Shown here piece by piece: positions 33,258 to 46,641 of a stretch of 64,000 nucleotides of DNA. The position numbers and the translations under genes were made by a program. Within the stretch, counting starts at the first letter, position 1. Each line of letters starts with the position of its first letter. The notes below the pieces were generated by a model. That model did not search any database. It was not told the origin of the DNA and saw only the letters and a program-made list of their open reading frames with translations. Source of the stretch: Pisolithus tinctorius (taxonomy: Eukaryota > Basidiomycota > Agaricomycetes > Boletales > Pisolithaceae); assembly GCA_024663395.1 (NCBI GenBank), contig JANFAH010000004.1, positions 1,736,001 through 1,800,000 on the forward strand, in the 5' to 3' direction.

Positions 33258-34642
33258 ATGCTCCCCTCGACAGTCGGAAAATCGTGGTTTCGCTCGGTAT
33301 CAATCCAATTGTCGCGGGTTGGTTATCGAAGACCCAGTGTCTGGTTCCCGCACTGGGGTCGGAGTCGTCTTTTGGTTCCTTGTGTCCGTACCACTCCAAA
33401 ACAACTGGTCCGCTTCGTTTCGAATGTTTCTAGTGCACCAACAACATGGATCGATCGCCTTCCTCCCAGAGTACAACCCTACCTCCACCTTACTAGGATC
33501 GATAAACCCATTGGGACACTCTTACTGTTCTATCCATGCAGTAGGTCTTCAGGCTGACTCTGCGTGCGCGCAAACCTTGACAAGTCGCGCAGCCTGGTCA
33601 ATAACGATGGCTTCGTACGCGCTAGACGCCCCACTTGCGACAAATCTGGCCTACATCGGCCTTTTCGGGCTCGGTGCATTGGTCATGCGAGGTGCAGGCT
33701 GTACAATCAATGACATGTGGGACAAGAATCTTGACAGGGCTGTAGGTACGTAGACTTCGCCTCGCCTCGCCTGCTTCTTTCGACGGACAAAGTCGGTCCG
33801 AACGTATAGAGAGAACGCGGATGCGACCGCTTGCCCAAGGAGCTCTGACGCGACGCGAAGCACTTGTGTTTCTCGGCGGACAGCTGGCAGTTGGGCTTTG
33901 TGTGCTTCTGCAGTTAAATTGGTACAGGTAGGTTGGAGACAATCAACTCGATTCATCTCTCTGGATATTGCTGGCGTCGGCATATTTTTACTGGCTTGAT
34001 AGCATCCTTCTCGGAGCCTCCTCGCTTTCGGTGGTTACGATATACCCACTCATGAAGCGAATAACGTATTGGCCACAAGCAGTGCTCGGTACGGTGGCTT
34101 TTAACCAACATTCGGCTCCTAATATTTGTCTCGTCTTAGGTCTGGCCTTCAACTGGGGCGCTTTCCTTGGTTGGTCTGCAATAGCAGGTACGGTTAACTG
34201 GCATGTCTGTCTTCCTCTGTACCTTGGCGGTGTCTGTTGGACGCTGGTGTACGACAGTATCTATGCGCATCAGGTAGTGCTGCGACGCGAAACACCGGGC
34301 ACGTCCTTACGATACTTTTTACAGGATAAGATAGACGACGTAAAGGCGGGTATACGTTCCACGGCACTACTTTTCGGGGAGAAATCACGGCCTATTCTCA
34401 GTGCGCTTTCCGCATCTGCCATGTCACTTGTGACCTATGCAGGCGTAGTAAATGTACAGGGTGTACCCTTCTACCTTGGGGTAGGTCTTGGAGGAGTTCA
34501 GCTTGTCAAGGTACTCTGGAGAACCAACTTCGATGACCGAGTCAGTTGCTGGAAGGGGTTTGTCGGGTGTGGGTGGGCGGGTTTCTGGATATGGATGGGT
34601 ACCTTGGTGGACTATGGAGCAAAGATTGCCGGCATGTATTAA
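33258..34642 (+). CDS. COQ2: 4-hydroxybenzoate polyprenyltransferase Coq2
   Basis: This is the UbiA-family prenyltransferase of the inner mitochondrial membrane that joins the polyprenyl chain to 4-hydroxybenzoate in ubiquinone synthesis. A basic presequence ([20 protein letters not shown]) precedes [20 protein letters not shown]. The first Asp-rich motif is [20 protein letters not shown] with [14 protein letters not shown] after it. The second is [20 protein letters not shown] with [10 protein letters not shown]. Several hydrophobic segments lie between ([30 protein letters not shown]). Introns interrupt after the first motif (before ERTR), after LQLNWY, after AVLG and within YAHQ/DKID. The start was taken at the Met giving the presequence. 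It reads in the same direction as RDI1, 257 bases downstream. Confidence 0.93.
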
Positions 34643-34935
34643 TCGCATTCCATGGATACGTGCATCTATGATTATATTACAAAATTTGACTGAACAGTAC
34701 TTGAATAATATAGCATCACATTAGCCATCATCAAGGCATCAAAAACATAACGGTCGTTAGGGAACAAGGCCTAAACAAAACAGCAGGCCTTTGCTGAAAC
34801 AAGGGTATAGGGACAATGATGCGAGCAGAGTTACTAATGAAACAAGATGGAAGAAGTGAAAGGTTACGGGTGATGTCGTAATCTTGAGAAGGCGCACATT
34901 CACATTAAGTGGCAGTATGCGGGAGATAGAAGGAA

Positions 34936-37083
34936 TTAGGGAGCGGTAAGTGCCGGATGGCTGTGGCGGTATTTTAACCAACCCTTGAAACCTACGACGC
35001 AAAGCGTCCAACAGAATGCGAAACAAGTGACGGCGACGGCGACGTTGAGGAACATCATCATGTCTACAACTCGGGTTTGTGGAAGAATAGAGTGCGAAGT
35101 TATTGAACTTACCATCACGGCCCCTCCTCATAGCTGCAAGAGTAAGTTCTTCCGTACTAAACATAAACATCAAGCCGCCGCATGCCAGAAAGAAGCTTCC
35201 CAGAGCTTCTGTAGGGGGCCGAGAAGGTAACACTGATTTGGGGGGATCCAGCCACAAGAAGAAGTACGTCAAACACCTCATCACCGAGAATCCGAGCAGA
35301 AGCCATCCCCATAACTGATGAATTTGCACCTGGGCATGCGATATTACTACTGTTCGTCAGCCATGAAAAACCACTCTACCTGGAACAAATATGTCTGAGC
35401 ATGGGCGCTCATGGCTGCACCAGTGACACCAATAACGAGGGCAGGGAACGGGTTGAAGCTGCCCCGGTAACTAGGCGGCTTCGAGATACTGCCCGAGCGC
35501 GCAGGCCCAAGCGCCGAGGCAGCCGAAGCTGCAAGCCACTTCCTGATTCGTCTCGATTCCATACCCATCCCCACAAGCCCCGCAAACCAGAACATGACCT
35601 GTGTGCATCTGTTAGGATTGTGGATAGGGAGTCACTGACAAAAGAACTTGCCGCAATACTAATGTGTTGAACCTGCTTTGTGGTGTATGGGTCACCGGGA
35701 TGCGCACCGAACCTTTCCATCCACGTGTTGCTTATGCCATAAAGGAAGATTACTGTTGATTCTACAAGCTCGGCAGATATATGGTTGCCAATGGGTGAGA
35801 TATTCCATGCCCAGCCCATTTCCGAGTGAGAGCCCAAAAAGCGGGCAAATGTGAAGAGGCCGTAGCACCAGAAAATACCACCCTCTGAGAGAAAGACGAC
35901 TGAGATACTGAAGAGACATACGGGTTCGCTTTACTTACTAATCAAGTGTGCGAGGCAGCCATTTATATAATTGTTCCGGCATCCACCAGTGTAAACCACA
36001 ATACCAGTAAGGGTCAACCCGAAAGCGGCGAATACGAGCGATCTCTCCAAAGTAGCACGCGCGATCGCAGTTACTCGCCGAACTAGTGGCTTGGATAGGC
36101 GAGGCGCTTGAGGAGGCAACACATCGCGTAGCGTTTCTTCGGAGTGTCTGGCGTCGAAAAGTGTATGGTCTGATGCTGTTGAAAAAGCAGAACGGTGACC
36201 AGCATGTGGGGATGGCTCGTTGACCCAAGAAGCTGTATAGTGCTCTAGATCCGGAATTTCGCTATCCGCGGATGGTGAATTACTTCGCAAGCGAGACCCT
36301 TCCTGGGCCGCAGTATTGAGTGGTTTGATTTCATCGTACTCCTCTGGATCCTCTGCCACGAGCCCTGTGTAATCAGATGGCAAGTCGTGTGATTCGTGTC
36401 CCAGAATCACGGTATGCCAAAATGATTTGAAGGCCAACCTGTCGTCACCCCTCAAATATGCGTAAAGTCGAATGAAGAGAGCAGCGATATCCAGGACAGA
36501 GGGTACCAGAGTCAAACAGATGACCACGTAACCGTGCGATGAATGGGTTGAGCCATCGTACCTGGATTTCATACAGGGTTTCAAAGGCACCGAGTCGATT
36601 GTGTGGCTGATGACGCACTTACATGTCAGGGGTTAATTTTCTGTAAAGGGCGCTTGCGGCACAAGCTACGGCACACAGGAAGTAAAATAGGACTACAGTA
36701 AAGGCATGCCAGCGTTGTTTGAGAGAGCGCAGAGCAATTCCTGTGTAACGTCGTCACAGAGTCAGCCGATGTCATCAGAGATTACATGGTGGGTTACCCG
36801 CTGGGAGCACGACGAAGAACGCGAGCATCATGAAGACGACATGTAACGCCATCAGACCTGGGTAGCGAGGTACATTTGGATCGGGACTGTCTATGTCAAT
36901 GGACCAATATGAGGGGGGAGTTGGGAGATGCCAGAGAAGGATATCAGTTTCATTGATCTCTGTAAGGGGTTGACCATGGTGCATGTGCATGTGCGCGTCA
37001 TCTCTGACACCAAGGGAGTGAGCGACAGCGGAGGAGAGGAAGAGGAGCAGCGGGAGCATGCCTATCGGCAAGCGGGAGGGCAT
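34936..37083 (-). CDS. Ytp1-like multi-pass membrane protein
   Basis: The protein has a signal peptide (PIGMLPLLLFLSSAVAHSLG) followed by a His/Met-rich lumenal stretch (DDAHMHMHHGQPL). Many membrane segments follow (LMALHVVFMMLAFFVVLPA, VVICLTLVPSVLDIAALFI, SLVFAAFGLTLTGIVVYTGG). A long cytosolic Ser-rich loop near residues 220-320 separates the halves. The C-terminal YTP1 domain reads FWCYGLFTFARFLG, EMGWAWNISPIGNHI, then VQIHQLWGWLLLGFSVMRC, and ends WLKYRHSHPALTAP. The order matches fungal Ytp1 proteins, whose function is unknown. The repeated His in the lumenal head suggests metal binding, but this is speculation. Confidence 0.82.
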
Positions 37084-37291
37084 GGGTGGCGTACAGTTAA
37101 GGCTGGGTCGGCTGGTTTGGAGGGCAGTCCTTTTATCCCAGCCTTGGCTATTCCTTGGCCATTCCTATCGGACTATGCCGTCATCGCTAACATGGGTCCG
37201 ACTTTCCTGACTCATCGACCCGTCGTCCTCGTTTGTCAGCATTCCCACACGCTGACACGACGCGCGTTGATCGGGTGACTCATCGTCATCC
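37084..37291. promoter_or_regulatory. Divergent promoter, Ytp1-like gene / Dal5-like permease
   Basis: This 208-base gap lies between outward-reading starts. I see no TATA box or strong palindrome. The permease start is not certain, so part of this gap may be 5' coding sequence. Confidence 0.35.
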
Positions 37292-39530
37292 ATGTGGTCA
37301 AAGGCAAGACAAATTATATGGGGGGACGTGCCATCGTCCGGTGTCGAGCGGAGGCTGCTGCTCAAGATTGACTGGTTCATTCTCTCGTACTGTTGCCTTA
37401 TGGTATCCCTTTTGTCCTTCTTGATCCAGGCCGAACCTGACTTCACCTTAGTATTTTACCAACTGTGCGCTCCTTGGCTGACGCAACATCTGGCCACACT
37501 GCAACATGTGACTGATATCTTGCACAGACCTTGATCGTTCAAACGTAAACAACGCGTACGTGTCGGATATGAAACAAGACCTTAACATGCAAGGTAACCA
37601 ATTCAACGTATGTCATGCCGCTGGGTGTACAGTGACTCCGTTCAAGCGCTGATCGTAGCTTGAAGGTAATAAGTACCGTTTTCACTTGCGGGTATATTCT
37701 TGGCATGATACCAAGTGAGGATCACTAGTTCACTCATCGTAAGGTCCGAACCTTAGTAGCTACAGATAACTTAATGCTGCAAGTTGTTACGCCTCGCATA
37801 TGGTTTCCCCTCGTACAGCTTGTATGGGCGACCCTCACCTTTTGGTGCGGTTTTCCAGGCATACATTTCTGCGCGATCTGACGAAATATCAATCAGCTCT
37901 AGTACAGTGAAGAACGTGCAGCAGGTAATGTTTTGTTACCAGAGTTCACGTCACATTCCTGCAGTTCATGAACTAGCTGTACGTCATAAGGTTTTTCCTT
38001 GGGATGGCAGAGGCGTCAACGTTTGTTGGCACTCATTACATTCTCGGGTCGTAAGCCCCTGCTTATATACCCCTCGTTTCTCAATTACATGCCTTACCCA
38101 GTTGGTATAAGCCAAGTGAACTGGGAAAAAGATCTGGCTTATTTACTGCGTCTGGCCTAATAGGAACCTTGTAAGTTGCCCAGCGGTTCTTCGCAGAAGC
38201 AGGTAACGAGACTTCTTTCAGATTCTCTGGGGTCCTACAAGGAGCAGTGTACAAGTACGGCATCCTCCCATTTGACGCGCCCTCACCACTCACTTTAATG
38301 CAGAAACTTAGGAGGTGTAGCTGGCCGGAGCGGCTGGAGATGGCTGTGAGTGTTTCGGTAATGCAGGTGAAACAACATACCACGACATCCAGCTTTGTTA
38401 TAGATGGGGTCATCACCCTCCCAATCGCTCTCTACGGCTTCCTTGTGTTCCCCGATGTCCCCGCCACTACGAAAGCTTTCTATCTAACTGAGGAGGTGAT
38501 GTCCCATAGCCAAACCAATGCTCTCCGCACGCCCCTCAATTCATTTGGCAGGAACGACTGTTATCATATGAGCGGTTGAAAAGCGACCATGACGTAGATC
38601 GGCGCCCACTGTCCTGGGGCCTAGTCAAGAAAGTGCTTGGGCATTGGCGTTGGTATGCATGCAGTCTGCTGGTAAACTTTCAAGGCAAATCATTGCTACC
38701 GTCTTTCAATTGACTTGTGACGGCCCTTAGTTCGCTGTGTCAGGAGAAACCGAAAGTTTCTCCTCGAATAATCTCATGGGCCAATGGCTATCCTCAATCG
38801 GCGATTATTCCGTCGAGCAAGTCGGTATGTCCAAGATTCGAACCCAAAGGGCGACGGCTCCCAAACCACTGGCCTCCAGATTACTACCCCTCGGGTGTGA
38901 CGGCTTTCGGTATCGCTTCGACATTGATATGTGCGACCTGGACGGATTACGCTCGCATACGATGGCCCGTGCTCTTGTACATGTCTTTCTGCTGCACTGT
39001 CGCTGCCGTATGCATCCTGATTTGGGCCAGTCCTACCGCGGTTAAGTTCTTAGCATACTGTATGCAACATGTGACATGCGTTTTTCTTCCTGTTCTGAGG
39101 CTGCCTGACAGATCTTGCCGGTGCTTCATATTCAGGTCAGGCGACTACTTTTGCGTAAGTACGCGGATAGTCTCAGCAGTTCACCCAGCGCTCCACTGAA
39201 GCCATATATAAAGGTGGGCGAACCAAATATGCGCAGATGATAATCAAGAACGAGCTGTGGTACTCGCGTCCATGAAGTTGGATCATCATTCTTCCTTTGT
39301 TCCTCTTTGCTCACGATTAAATCAGCATGTGGAACAATGTGGTAAACGCATGGTGGCCGCTGGTGTTCTACCCTGCAACAGATGCCCCGCGGTTCAAGAC
39401 AGGGATGATCACGATGATATGTACATGTGTTGCTACTGTGATCGTTACTTTTCTGGTGCGGTATCTCGAGCAGAGAGAACAGCGCTCGGCACACGCCTTA
39501 GTTGACACACTAGAAGTTACTACGCCATAA
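37292..39530 (+). CDS. Dal5-family anion/vitamin permease (MFS)
   Basis: This is a 12-helix major facilitator of the anion:cation symporter family (allantoate, pantothenate and nicotinate permeases). The start reads VERRLLLKIDWFILSYCCLM. A 13-base exon (37452-37464) is needed to give CLMYFTNYLDRSNVNNAYVS, followed by QDLNMQGNQFNV. Further blocks are TVFTCGYILGMIPS, PRIWFPLVQLVWATLTF, YVIRFFLGMAEASTFVGTHY, WYKPSELGKRSGLFTASGLI, FVIDGVITLPIALYGFLVFP, DVPATTKAFYLTEEERL, YYPSGVTAFGIASTLICATW and NMWNNVVNAWWPLVFYPATD. The end is a charged cytosolic tail, EQREQRSAHALVDTLEV. More than ten short introns are required and all keep frame, so the gene looks intact. The substrate is unknown. An upstream 5' exon cannot be excluded. 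Confidence 0.87.
37452..37464 (+). other. 13-base microexon in the Dal5-like permease
   Basis: TATTTTACCAACT is flanked by AG and GT (acceptor ends 37451, donor starts 37465). Including it restores the family block YFTNYLDRSN; skipping it breaks the frame. Confidence 0.75.
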
Positions 39531-39885
39531 TTTATACTGGAGAGTGGTAACTTCAAAACGCTCCATTGTGTTTGGGAAACGCAGAGTCGGTGATAAGCAG
39601 ATCTAGTATCAAAATCAGGACATGTTATGGATACAATATTTGAAGTTCTGAAGACTCTACAGCGTTGCACGTTCCAGACCTACAACAGGAGAATTGCAAA
39701 CGAAGATCAACATCGTGCAATGATGAGCACAGCTCAGATCATAAATAACCAGTGCAGTAATAAGATGATGGATTGAGTTCATCAGAATAAAGAACGGTAT
39801 GGCAGTGGTATAGCAATCAGGCGATATTTTCTGATAAACCAGCTTGCCGAAAGGCGTTAGATGAAGTATCGGTAAACGTAGACCT
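39531..39885. other. Convergent intergenic region, 355 bases
   Basis: The permease and the surface-protein gene end tail-to-tail here. I see no gene, repeat or clear terminator. Confidence 0.4.
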
Positions 39886-41173
39886 TCAAGTCCCAGCGTA
39901 AGGCTGCTCGACTGGCTTGGCGACAGGCTCTGAAAACGTAGCAGAGTCCACAAGAGAAGGCACAACGGGTGAAACCGGCTGACTAGGGCTTCCGGCACAG
40001 AATTGCTGTGGGAGGGTCAACCGGCGGGAGGGATCATGGACAGGGTTAGGTAAGAGGGGCGGAACTGGTTTACGATCGGAATATTTCCGGGTCAGGTTAG
40101 CACCGCCAGTAGGATTGCAGTTAAACTCAGATCCTTGAGCAATCGATGGAGGGGAGTTGTGAGGCGAACGGGGTTGATATGGAGGATTCGGAGGAGGTTC
40201 ACGGTATGGCATTTGATAAGGATGGGAATGTAGTCGGTAACTACGTTGACGCGATGGTCCCATCATTTGCGTTTGCTGAGGGGTTGCGTAGGAAAACCCG
40301 TGAACATGACCAGAAGAACTACCACTGAGCCTACGCTTTTCAAGGGAGTTTGTACGAACATTGCTATCTCCGAAGAAATCGGGCATTCCAGGGTCGAAAG
40401 TAATGGCTCCAGTAAGTCGGCCACGGCGTCGCTTCCGCAAAGTGCAAGTGACGATGATAAACAGAATAACCAATACAACGATACCGACGAGAGTGAAGAT
40501 GCCACCTTCCAGAGCTGGGTTTTGCAAGAACGACTTCGGGGCCGCAGCAGTTGCTGACGGCAACGCCATAGTTGTCGTGAGGTAAACAACAGAAGAGCCT
40601 GATGTCACCGAGTACACGGAATAGTCAGTGGTAGTAGAGGGTATTGCCGTTGGTGATGGCGTTGTCTGAGGCTGTGAAGGTGATTGGGACGTGGTCAAAT
40701 GAGACGACATGGGAGTGCTGCAGGGGCCCGATACATATGTCAGACCGAAGATGGGAATATCAGGTAAGAAATATACCTAGTGGTGGGTGAGGAAGACGAA
40801 TGGGAGCTCGTCGAACTAGACGACGATGACGTAGGCGAGGTCGCAAGCACGGAGGTGCCAGCACTGATGACAGTGGTAATATCACTCGTAATCCCGCCTA
40901 GCACACTCGATTCGGCTGAGATGGCAGACACTAGGACAGCATCGCTACAGCTTGGTGAGTCCAAATCACACGCAGAGAGCGATGCCAGACGTACAGGGTA
41001 GCCCCCGCCCCGCCGACTGTCATGAAACACATCGTTTTGGGATAAATCCATCGCAGTTTAGATCTTCAGCACGCACCGTCAAGTAAACCTCGCCTTCTGG
41101 CAAAGGAAGGGTGATTACCCCGACGACCAGGCATGAAAGTTTCGTTGACAACGAACGTAGAATAATGAGTGAC
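39886..41173 (-). CDS. Single-pass membrane protein with Ser/Thr-rich ectodomain
   Basis: The C-terminal exon (39886 to about 40710) encodes a Ser/Thr/Pro-rich outer stretch, one membrane helix (GGIFTLVGIVVLVILFIIVT) with a basic stop-transfer (RKRRRGR), and a long proline-rich cytosolic tail (PYREPPPNPPYQPRSPHNSP). The previous exon (about 40780-41050) adds YPVRLASLSACDLDSPSC and a run of Ser ([17 protein letters not shown]). An upstream exon (HYSTFVVNETFMPEGEVYL, about 41085-41173) probably belongs to it. The layout recalls fungal cell-wall sensors such as Mid2 or Axl2-like proteins, without a recognisable domain. The 5' end and signal peptide were not found; the sequence 41174-41450 may hold further exons with NSCQFPALTGCCDAN. 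Confidence 0.6.
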
Positions 41174-41482
41174 TGTTAAGTTGGAGTGGATATTTACGAT
41201 GTGAATAGTTTCTGTGTGTGCATGAGCGCATCCAGAAATGAGCGGCGAGGGAGGGACCTACTCTGCCAGAGGGAATGTTAGAACGAGAAAAAGAGCGACG
41301 CAGGACTATCATGACCGAGACCACAATTGTTGCCAGCGAAACACCGGTATGACGGTTGGCATCACAACACCCCGTCAGAGCCGGGAATTGACAACTATTA
41401 GACAAACAAGGTGACGACTTGATACACAGGGTAAATACAAGACATTGTAATCAGCCCCCTTCAGAGACGTTTTTCGGGTATT

Positions 41483-43151
41483 CTAATGGGTCCCTCTAGT
41501 AATGATTCCATAATTTTCCCCGGCTCTCCTCTCCATAAGATCCCGGAGTGGACCCAGCAGGCGCGTAAACGCGTGGGCATCCAGAGCAGCGACTTTGAGC
41601 TTTGACTGCGAAGGATCGCTCCTGGTTACAGCACTAACGGTCGCAGCCCTTGGTTCAAGGCGAAGGAGAGATAACTCTAAATAGTCGTAGCCATACCACG
41701 TCAGCTACATCAGAAGTGCCCAGATGGCTTAAGCACTCACCGCCAAAATAATCGCCTTTCTTGAGGTGACCCACAGTGACTTCACGCCGCTCACCCTCAA
41801 CGAACTCCTGCGTTTTGGTCACAACCGCTTCTCCTTCTTCTATGAAGAAGAAAGTATCCCCCATATCTCCTTGGCTGACCACTGGCTCGCCATCCTGGTA
41901 TACCCTGCTATAGAGGGTATCGGCGATCTTGCTCCTCTCGACTGGTTCGAGAGACGACAGGAGTGGAACCGTCGAAAGAAAGTGCTCGTACATAGTCCGC
42001 CGTCTGTAGGCAGCCTTTAAAATGATGGTGCGAAAGGTGATGCGATCCAACACCCAGACCGTTGAGGGCTCGATGGCTTGCACAGTAGCTGCCCGAGGGT
42101 GACCGTACATGAGAGCGAGTTCACCGAACGAGCTTCCAGGTTTACACTCCACGACCTTCCGCCCGTAGACAGCGTGATGTCCTGGATGCGCGAGTTTTGT
42201 TGAGGACGGCGCATCTGCGGGGGGCCAAGCGGGAGGCAGAGGTTCCGGGTGGATGTAGCAGTAGAAAAGACCGGACTCGACGACGTAGAAATAGTCACCA
42301 ACGTCTCCCTGACGGATGACAACTTCATCCTTTTTCACATGAACTTCTTTCATAGCATTGAGAACGCCAGTCTCCTGTTCTTCGTCAAGATCACGGAAAA
42401 TGAAGTTATTTGCGATGGATGCTTTAATACGACGGAGCTGTTCAGGAGTCTTTGGGAAGACGGGCGGTGGATCGTCGTTGCCGTTCTCGACATCGATAGG
42501 TTCTGCACTAACAGATGCACGGCGGGACATAGTGGAAGCATGCGCTCGTAAATAGTCATTCGTGATTCCCGAAACTGGGAAAGATGATCTAGGCGCATGC
42601 CCCACATCAAACCTTGCAAAGGAATTTGGATCCGTGGAATGAGGAGAGGTTGGGGGAACTTCACGAGGCTCAAATGAGAAGGATGAGAAATCCGGGGTGC
42701 TGCTGACACCGGCACCGTTGTTGTCCCCGGAGAGTAAGGCATTTCCGGGTACGTTCAAAGTGCCGAAAGGTCTAGAGGAGGGATTGGTGGGGAGAGTGGA
42801 CGGGCGACGGGCAAACGAAGAGACAGGTGTAGGCGTGGAATTGCGGGAGGAGAAATAAAGAGGGGAATCAGTATAAAGTTCTTCGGGAATTTCGTGCATA
42901 GACGGACGACCGCGTTGAACGAGCTGGCCAAGTACGTCCCGCATACGCGTACGCTGCTCCTCTAGACGCATGTTAAACCAGTTAGCACAGAATTGGAGCG
43001 CGTCTTTTGGCTGTACACGGTGCGCGTCACGGGTCAGATCAGCTATGAGGGAATCGAAAGTCGACTGTAAAGCCATTGGGTTGGACGATGCGACGGGTAA
43101 CTTATACAACCTGGCTTGCTTTATTGCTGCGAGGCTCGAGCGCTGAGCCAA
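41483..43151 (-). CDS. BCY1: cAMP-dependent protein kinase regulatory subunit (Bcy1)
   Basis: Two exons (41741-43151 and 41483-41676) encode 534 residues. The protein inhibits PKA until cAMP binds. The N-terminal docking/dimerisation helices read DSLIADLTRDAHRVQPKDAL and QFCANWFNMRLEEQRTRM. A Ser/Pro-rich linker leads to the inhibitor sequence SRRASVSAEP, an RRASV autophosphorylation site as in type II subunits. The first cAMP-binding domain has the phosphate cassette FGELALMYGHPRAATV. The second has FGELSLLRLEPRAATV, completed only after removing the intron 41677-41740; the unspliced frame would read into SHLGTSDVADVV and lose it. The stop is at 41483-41485. The linker is long, giving a protein larger than yeast Bcy1 (416 residues, from memory). 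The CDK gene PHO85 lies 262 bases upstream on the same strand. Confidence 0.95.
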
Positions 43152-43413
43152 TAGCCACCGTCACCTGCCTTTCTCGTCGCAGTCACAATGACTACAAAAC
43201 ACTACACAGAAATCCAGCATGCCATTCACAAGTACACGTTACTTAAATAAAGGAGAAACCTCTACAAATCACATTGGATTCAAATGTTGGGAAGCGCAAG
43301 GCGACACCTCGCCACTCTTCCGAATATCAATACAACGATCCGCACATAAGGACAACGAACTGAACGAGTGCAAAGCAAAATGTAAGGGAAAACGAGCATC
43401 CGACACCTCCTCG
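43152..43413. other. Gap between PHO85 and BCY1, 262 bases
   Basis: This is a tandem spacer with the PHO85 3' end and the BCY1 promoter. No gene or strong motif is visible. Confidence 0.35.
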
Positions 43414-44934
<1,521 letters not shown>

Positions 44935-45284
44935 CTTCGTCAGAGATGGCAAGTGTAAGAACGGCTTGACTTGGTTCTAAATCCTTGGTTGGGATATCGA
45001 TATCGCAAAGAGCTGGTATGGCAGGCTGGTGGCGTCTCACTGGCACTAACAGCAGTCCCACTTGCCCAGCATACTGTAATCGGAGTCACTGGATCAGATC
45101 TCAGAGCCCACCTCACACGGCACGTGACTAGCTACCAGCCAAATTTTGCTCAGCCCAAGGCGCGGCAAAACTCCTGTCAGGTTGTCCATATACATATCAT
45201 AGAGGCAAGTGACGTTTGGATAACTGCGAGCTCTTGGCTAAATCAAGCCAGTGCTGTATATCACGGTATTTTGGCGCAAACCAT
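44935..45284. promoter_or_regulatory. Divergent promoter, PHO85 / Utp12-domain gene
   Basis: This 350-base gap contains GGCACGTGAC (CACGTG at 45121-45126), the core bound by Pho4/Cbf1-type bHLH factors in yeast. No TATA box is clear. Use by either gene is inferred. Confidence 0.45.
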
Positions 45285-46524
45285 ATGGATTCTGCTCCTC
45301 GTTCGAAAAAACCGCGCACCAAGTCTTCGTCACGTAAAAGCGAAACGAAAAGTACAGCGACGCGCCTCAACGAAGTACTCTTAGACAGCGAAGAAACAGT
45401 CGTGGTAGGCTTTCCACCATCCGTTGCAATACCTTGATCCTGACATGTCAGACCGCGCCAAAAAATGCCCGCTATGCCGAGTCGTCTTCGCTTGCCATAC
45501 ACTCTGGTGTGGAGCTAGGTCAGGATGAGGTCATGGACGACGTCCCCGCATCACGGGAAGCAGACGGCACACTTGACGCTGACCTAGCTGAACTCAGCCT
45601 TGGGCAAAGACTTACAGCCATAGGAGGGGATAATGTCGAGACCCGGAATACAGACAGTGATGAAGAAGTCTCTTCAAGAGAACAAAAAAGACAGAGCATG
45701 CCAGATATCGTCCCTGCACATTCGTTAACACGGACTCTCATACAAGCACTACATTCATCTGATTCACGTTTGCTGGAAACCTGTCTAAACCATTCAGACA
45801 CGTCCCTAATACGCAACACGGTCAGGCGACTACCGCCTCAATTATGTCTACCATTACTTCTTGCGTGCGTGGAAAAATTAGCAAGAGGTGCAAGGGCTGC
45901 AAACATGAAAGGAGGTGGGGGTGGAGCCAGTTCTCAAAGGGCCATGGTATTGATAACGTGGATCAAAACAACGCTTACTGTGCATAGCAGTCACCTTGTA
46001 GCTGTACGTCTGATTATGATCGTTTTGGCCGTGGTGTCACGCTTTCATTTACACAGATGCCCGATCTAGTGGCAAGGCTGGCAGGTCTTCACGCCACGCT
46101 AACATCACGGCTCGCCTTACAAAACAGCTTGTTGTCGTTGAACGGCAAGTTGGACATGGTACTCTCTCAGATAGAAATGCGTTCGTCATCAGCACCCGCT
46201 CCTTTGAAGTTGAAGAAAGATGGCAACTCTCGTCCGGATAGTGAGCGCCAGCCCACCCGTTACGTTGAGGGCGACAGCGAAAACGAAGATGTAGATGCGG
46301 AGGAGATGGCTGCAGAACCACTAGTAGAGAGTGATGGCGAGGAGGGAAGTATAGAGGACATCGAATTGGGCGGCGAGGAAGAAGACGGGGAAGAAGACGG
46401 GGAATATTCAGAGGGTGGAGAGGACTCCGATTCCGGAAGCAGCGCCCCAGTTTTAAATGGATTTATCGACGACGAAGCAGAGGAATTCGATGACGATGAA
46501 GATGAGGACGATGAGAGTGAGTAG
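45285..46524 (+). CDS. Utp12-domain protein, small-subunit processome (ribosome biogenesis)
   Basis: Three exons (45285-45404, 45452-46003, 46057-46524) encode 379 residues. A basic nuclear start (MDSAPRSKKPRTKSSSRKSE) precedes an acidic linker. The Utp12 fold reads SLTRTLIQALHSSDSRLLET, HSDTSLIRNTVRRLPPQLCL and LPLLLACVEKLARGARAA, then LITWIKTTLTVHSSHLVAMP and NSLLSLNGKLDMVLSQIEM. The tail is a very acidic run of Asp/Glu, common in nucleolar proteins. Related processome subunits (Utp5/WDR43, Utp12) carry WD40 propellers before this domain; none is present here, so it may be the Utp9-like type. Function in pre-18S rRNA processing is inferred from the domain. Confidence 0.78.
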
Positions 46525-46641
46525 ACCACAACTGCGTGATTTCTGCAGACTTCATCGCAGGGATTCAGGGATTACTTGTCACTAATGTCAAAATCGGGTA
46601 CATGGAAAGCGGATGTGTTCATTGAAAATATGCAACCTACT

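Noticed and set aside
38820..38880. Sequence resembling a tRNA T-arm (GGGTTCGAATCTTGG on the minus strand).
   Set aside because: It falls in an intron of the Dal5-like permease and no cloverleaf can be drawn around it.
40740..41051. A start at the Met at 41051 for the surface protein.
   Set aside because: The upstream segment with NETFMPEGEVYL fits better as an earlier exon, so this Met is probably internal intron/exon sequence and not the true start.
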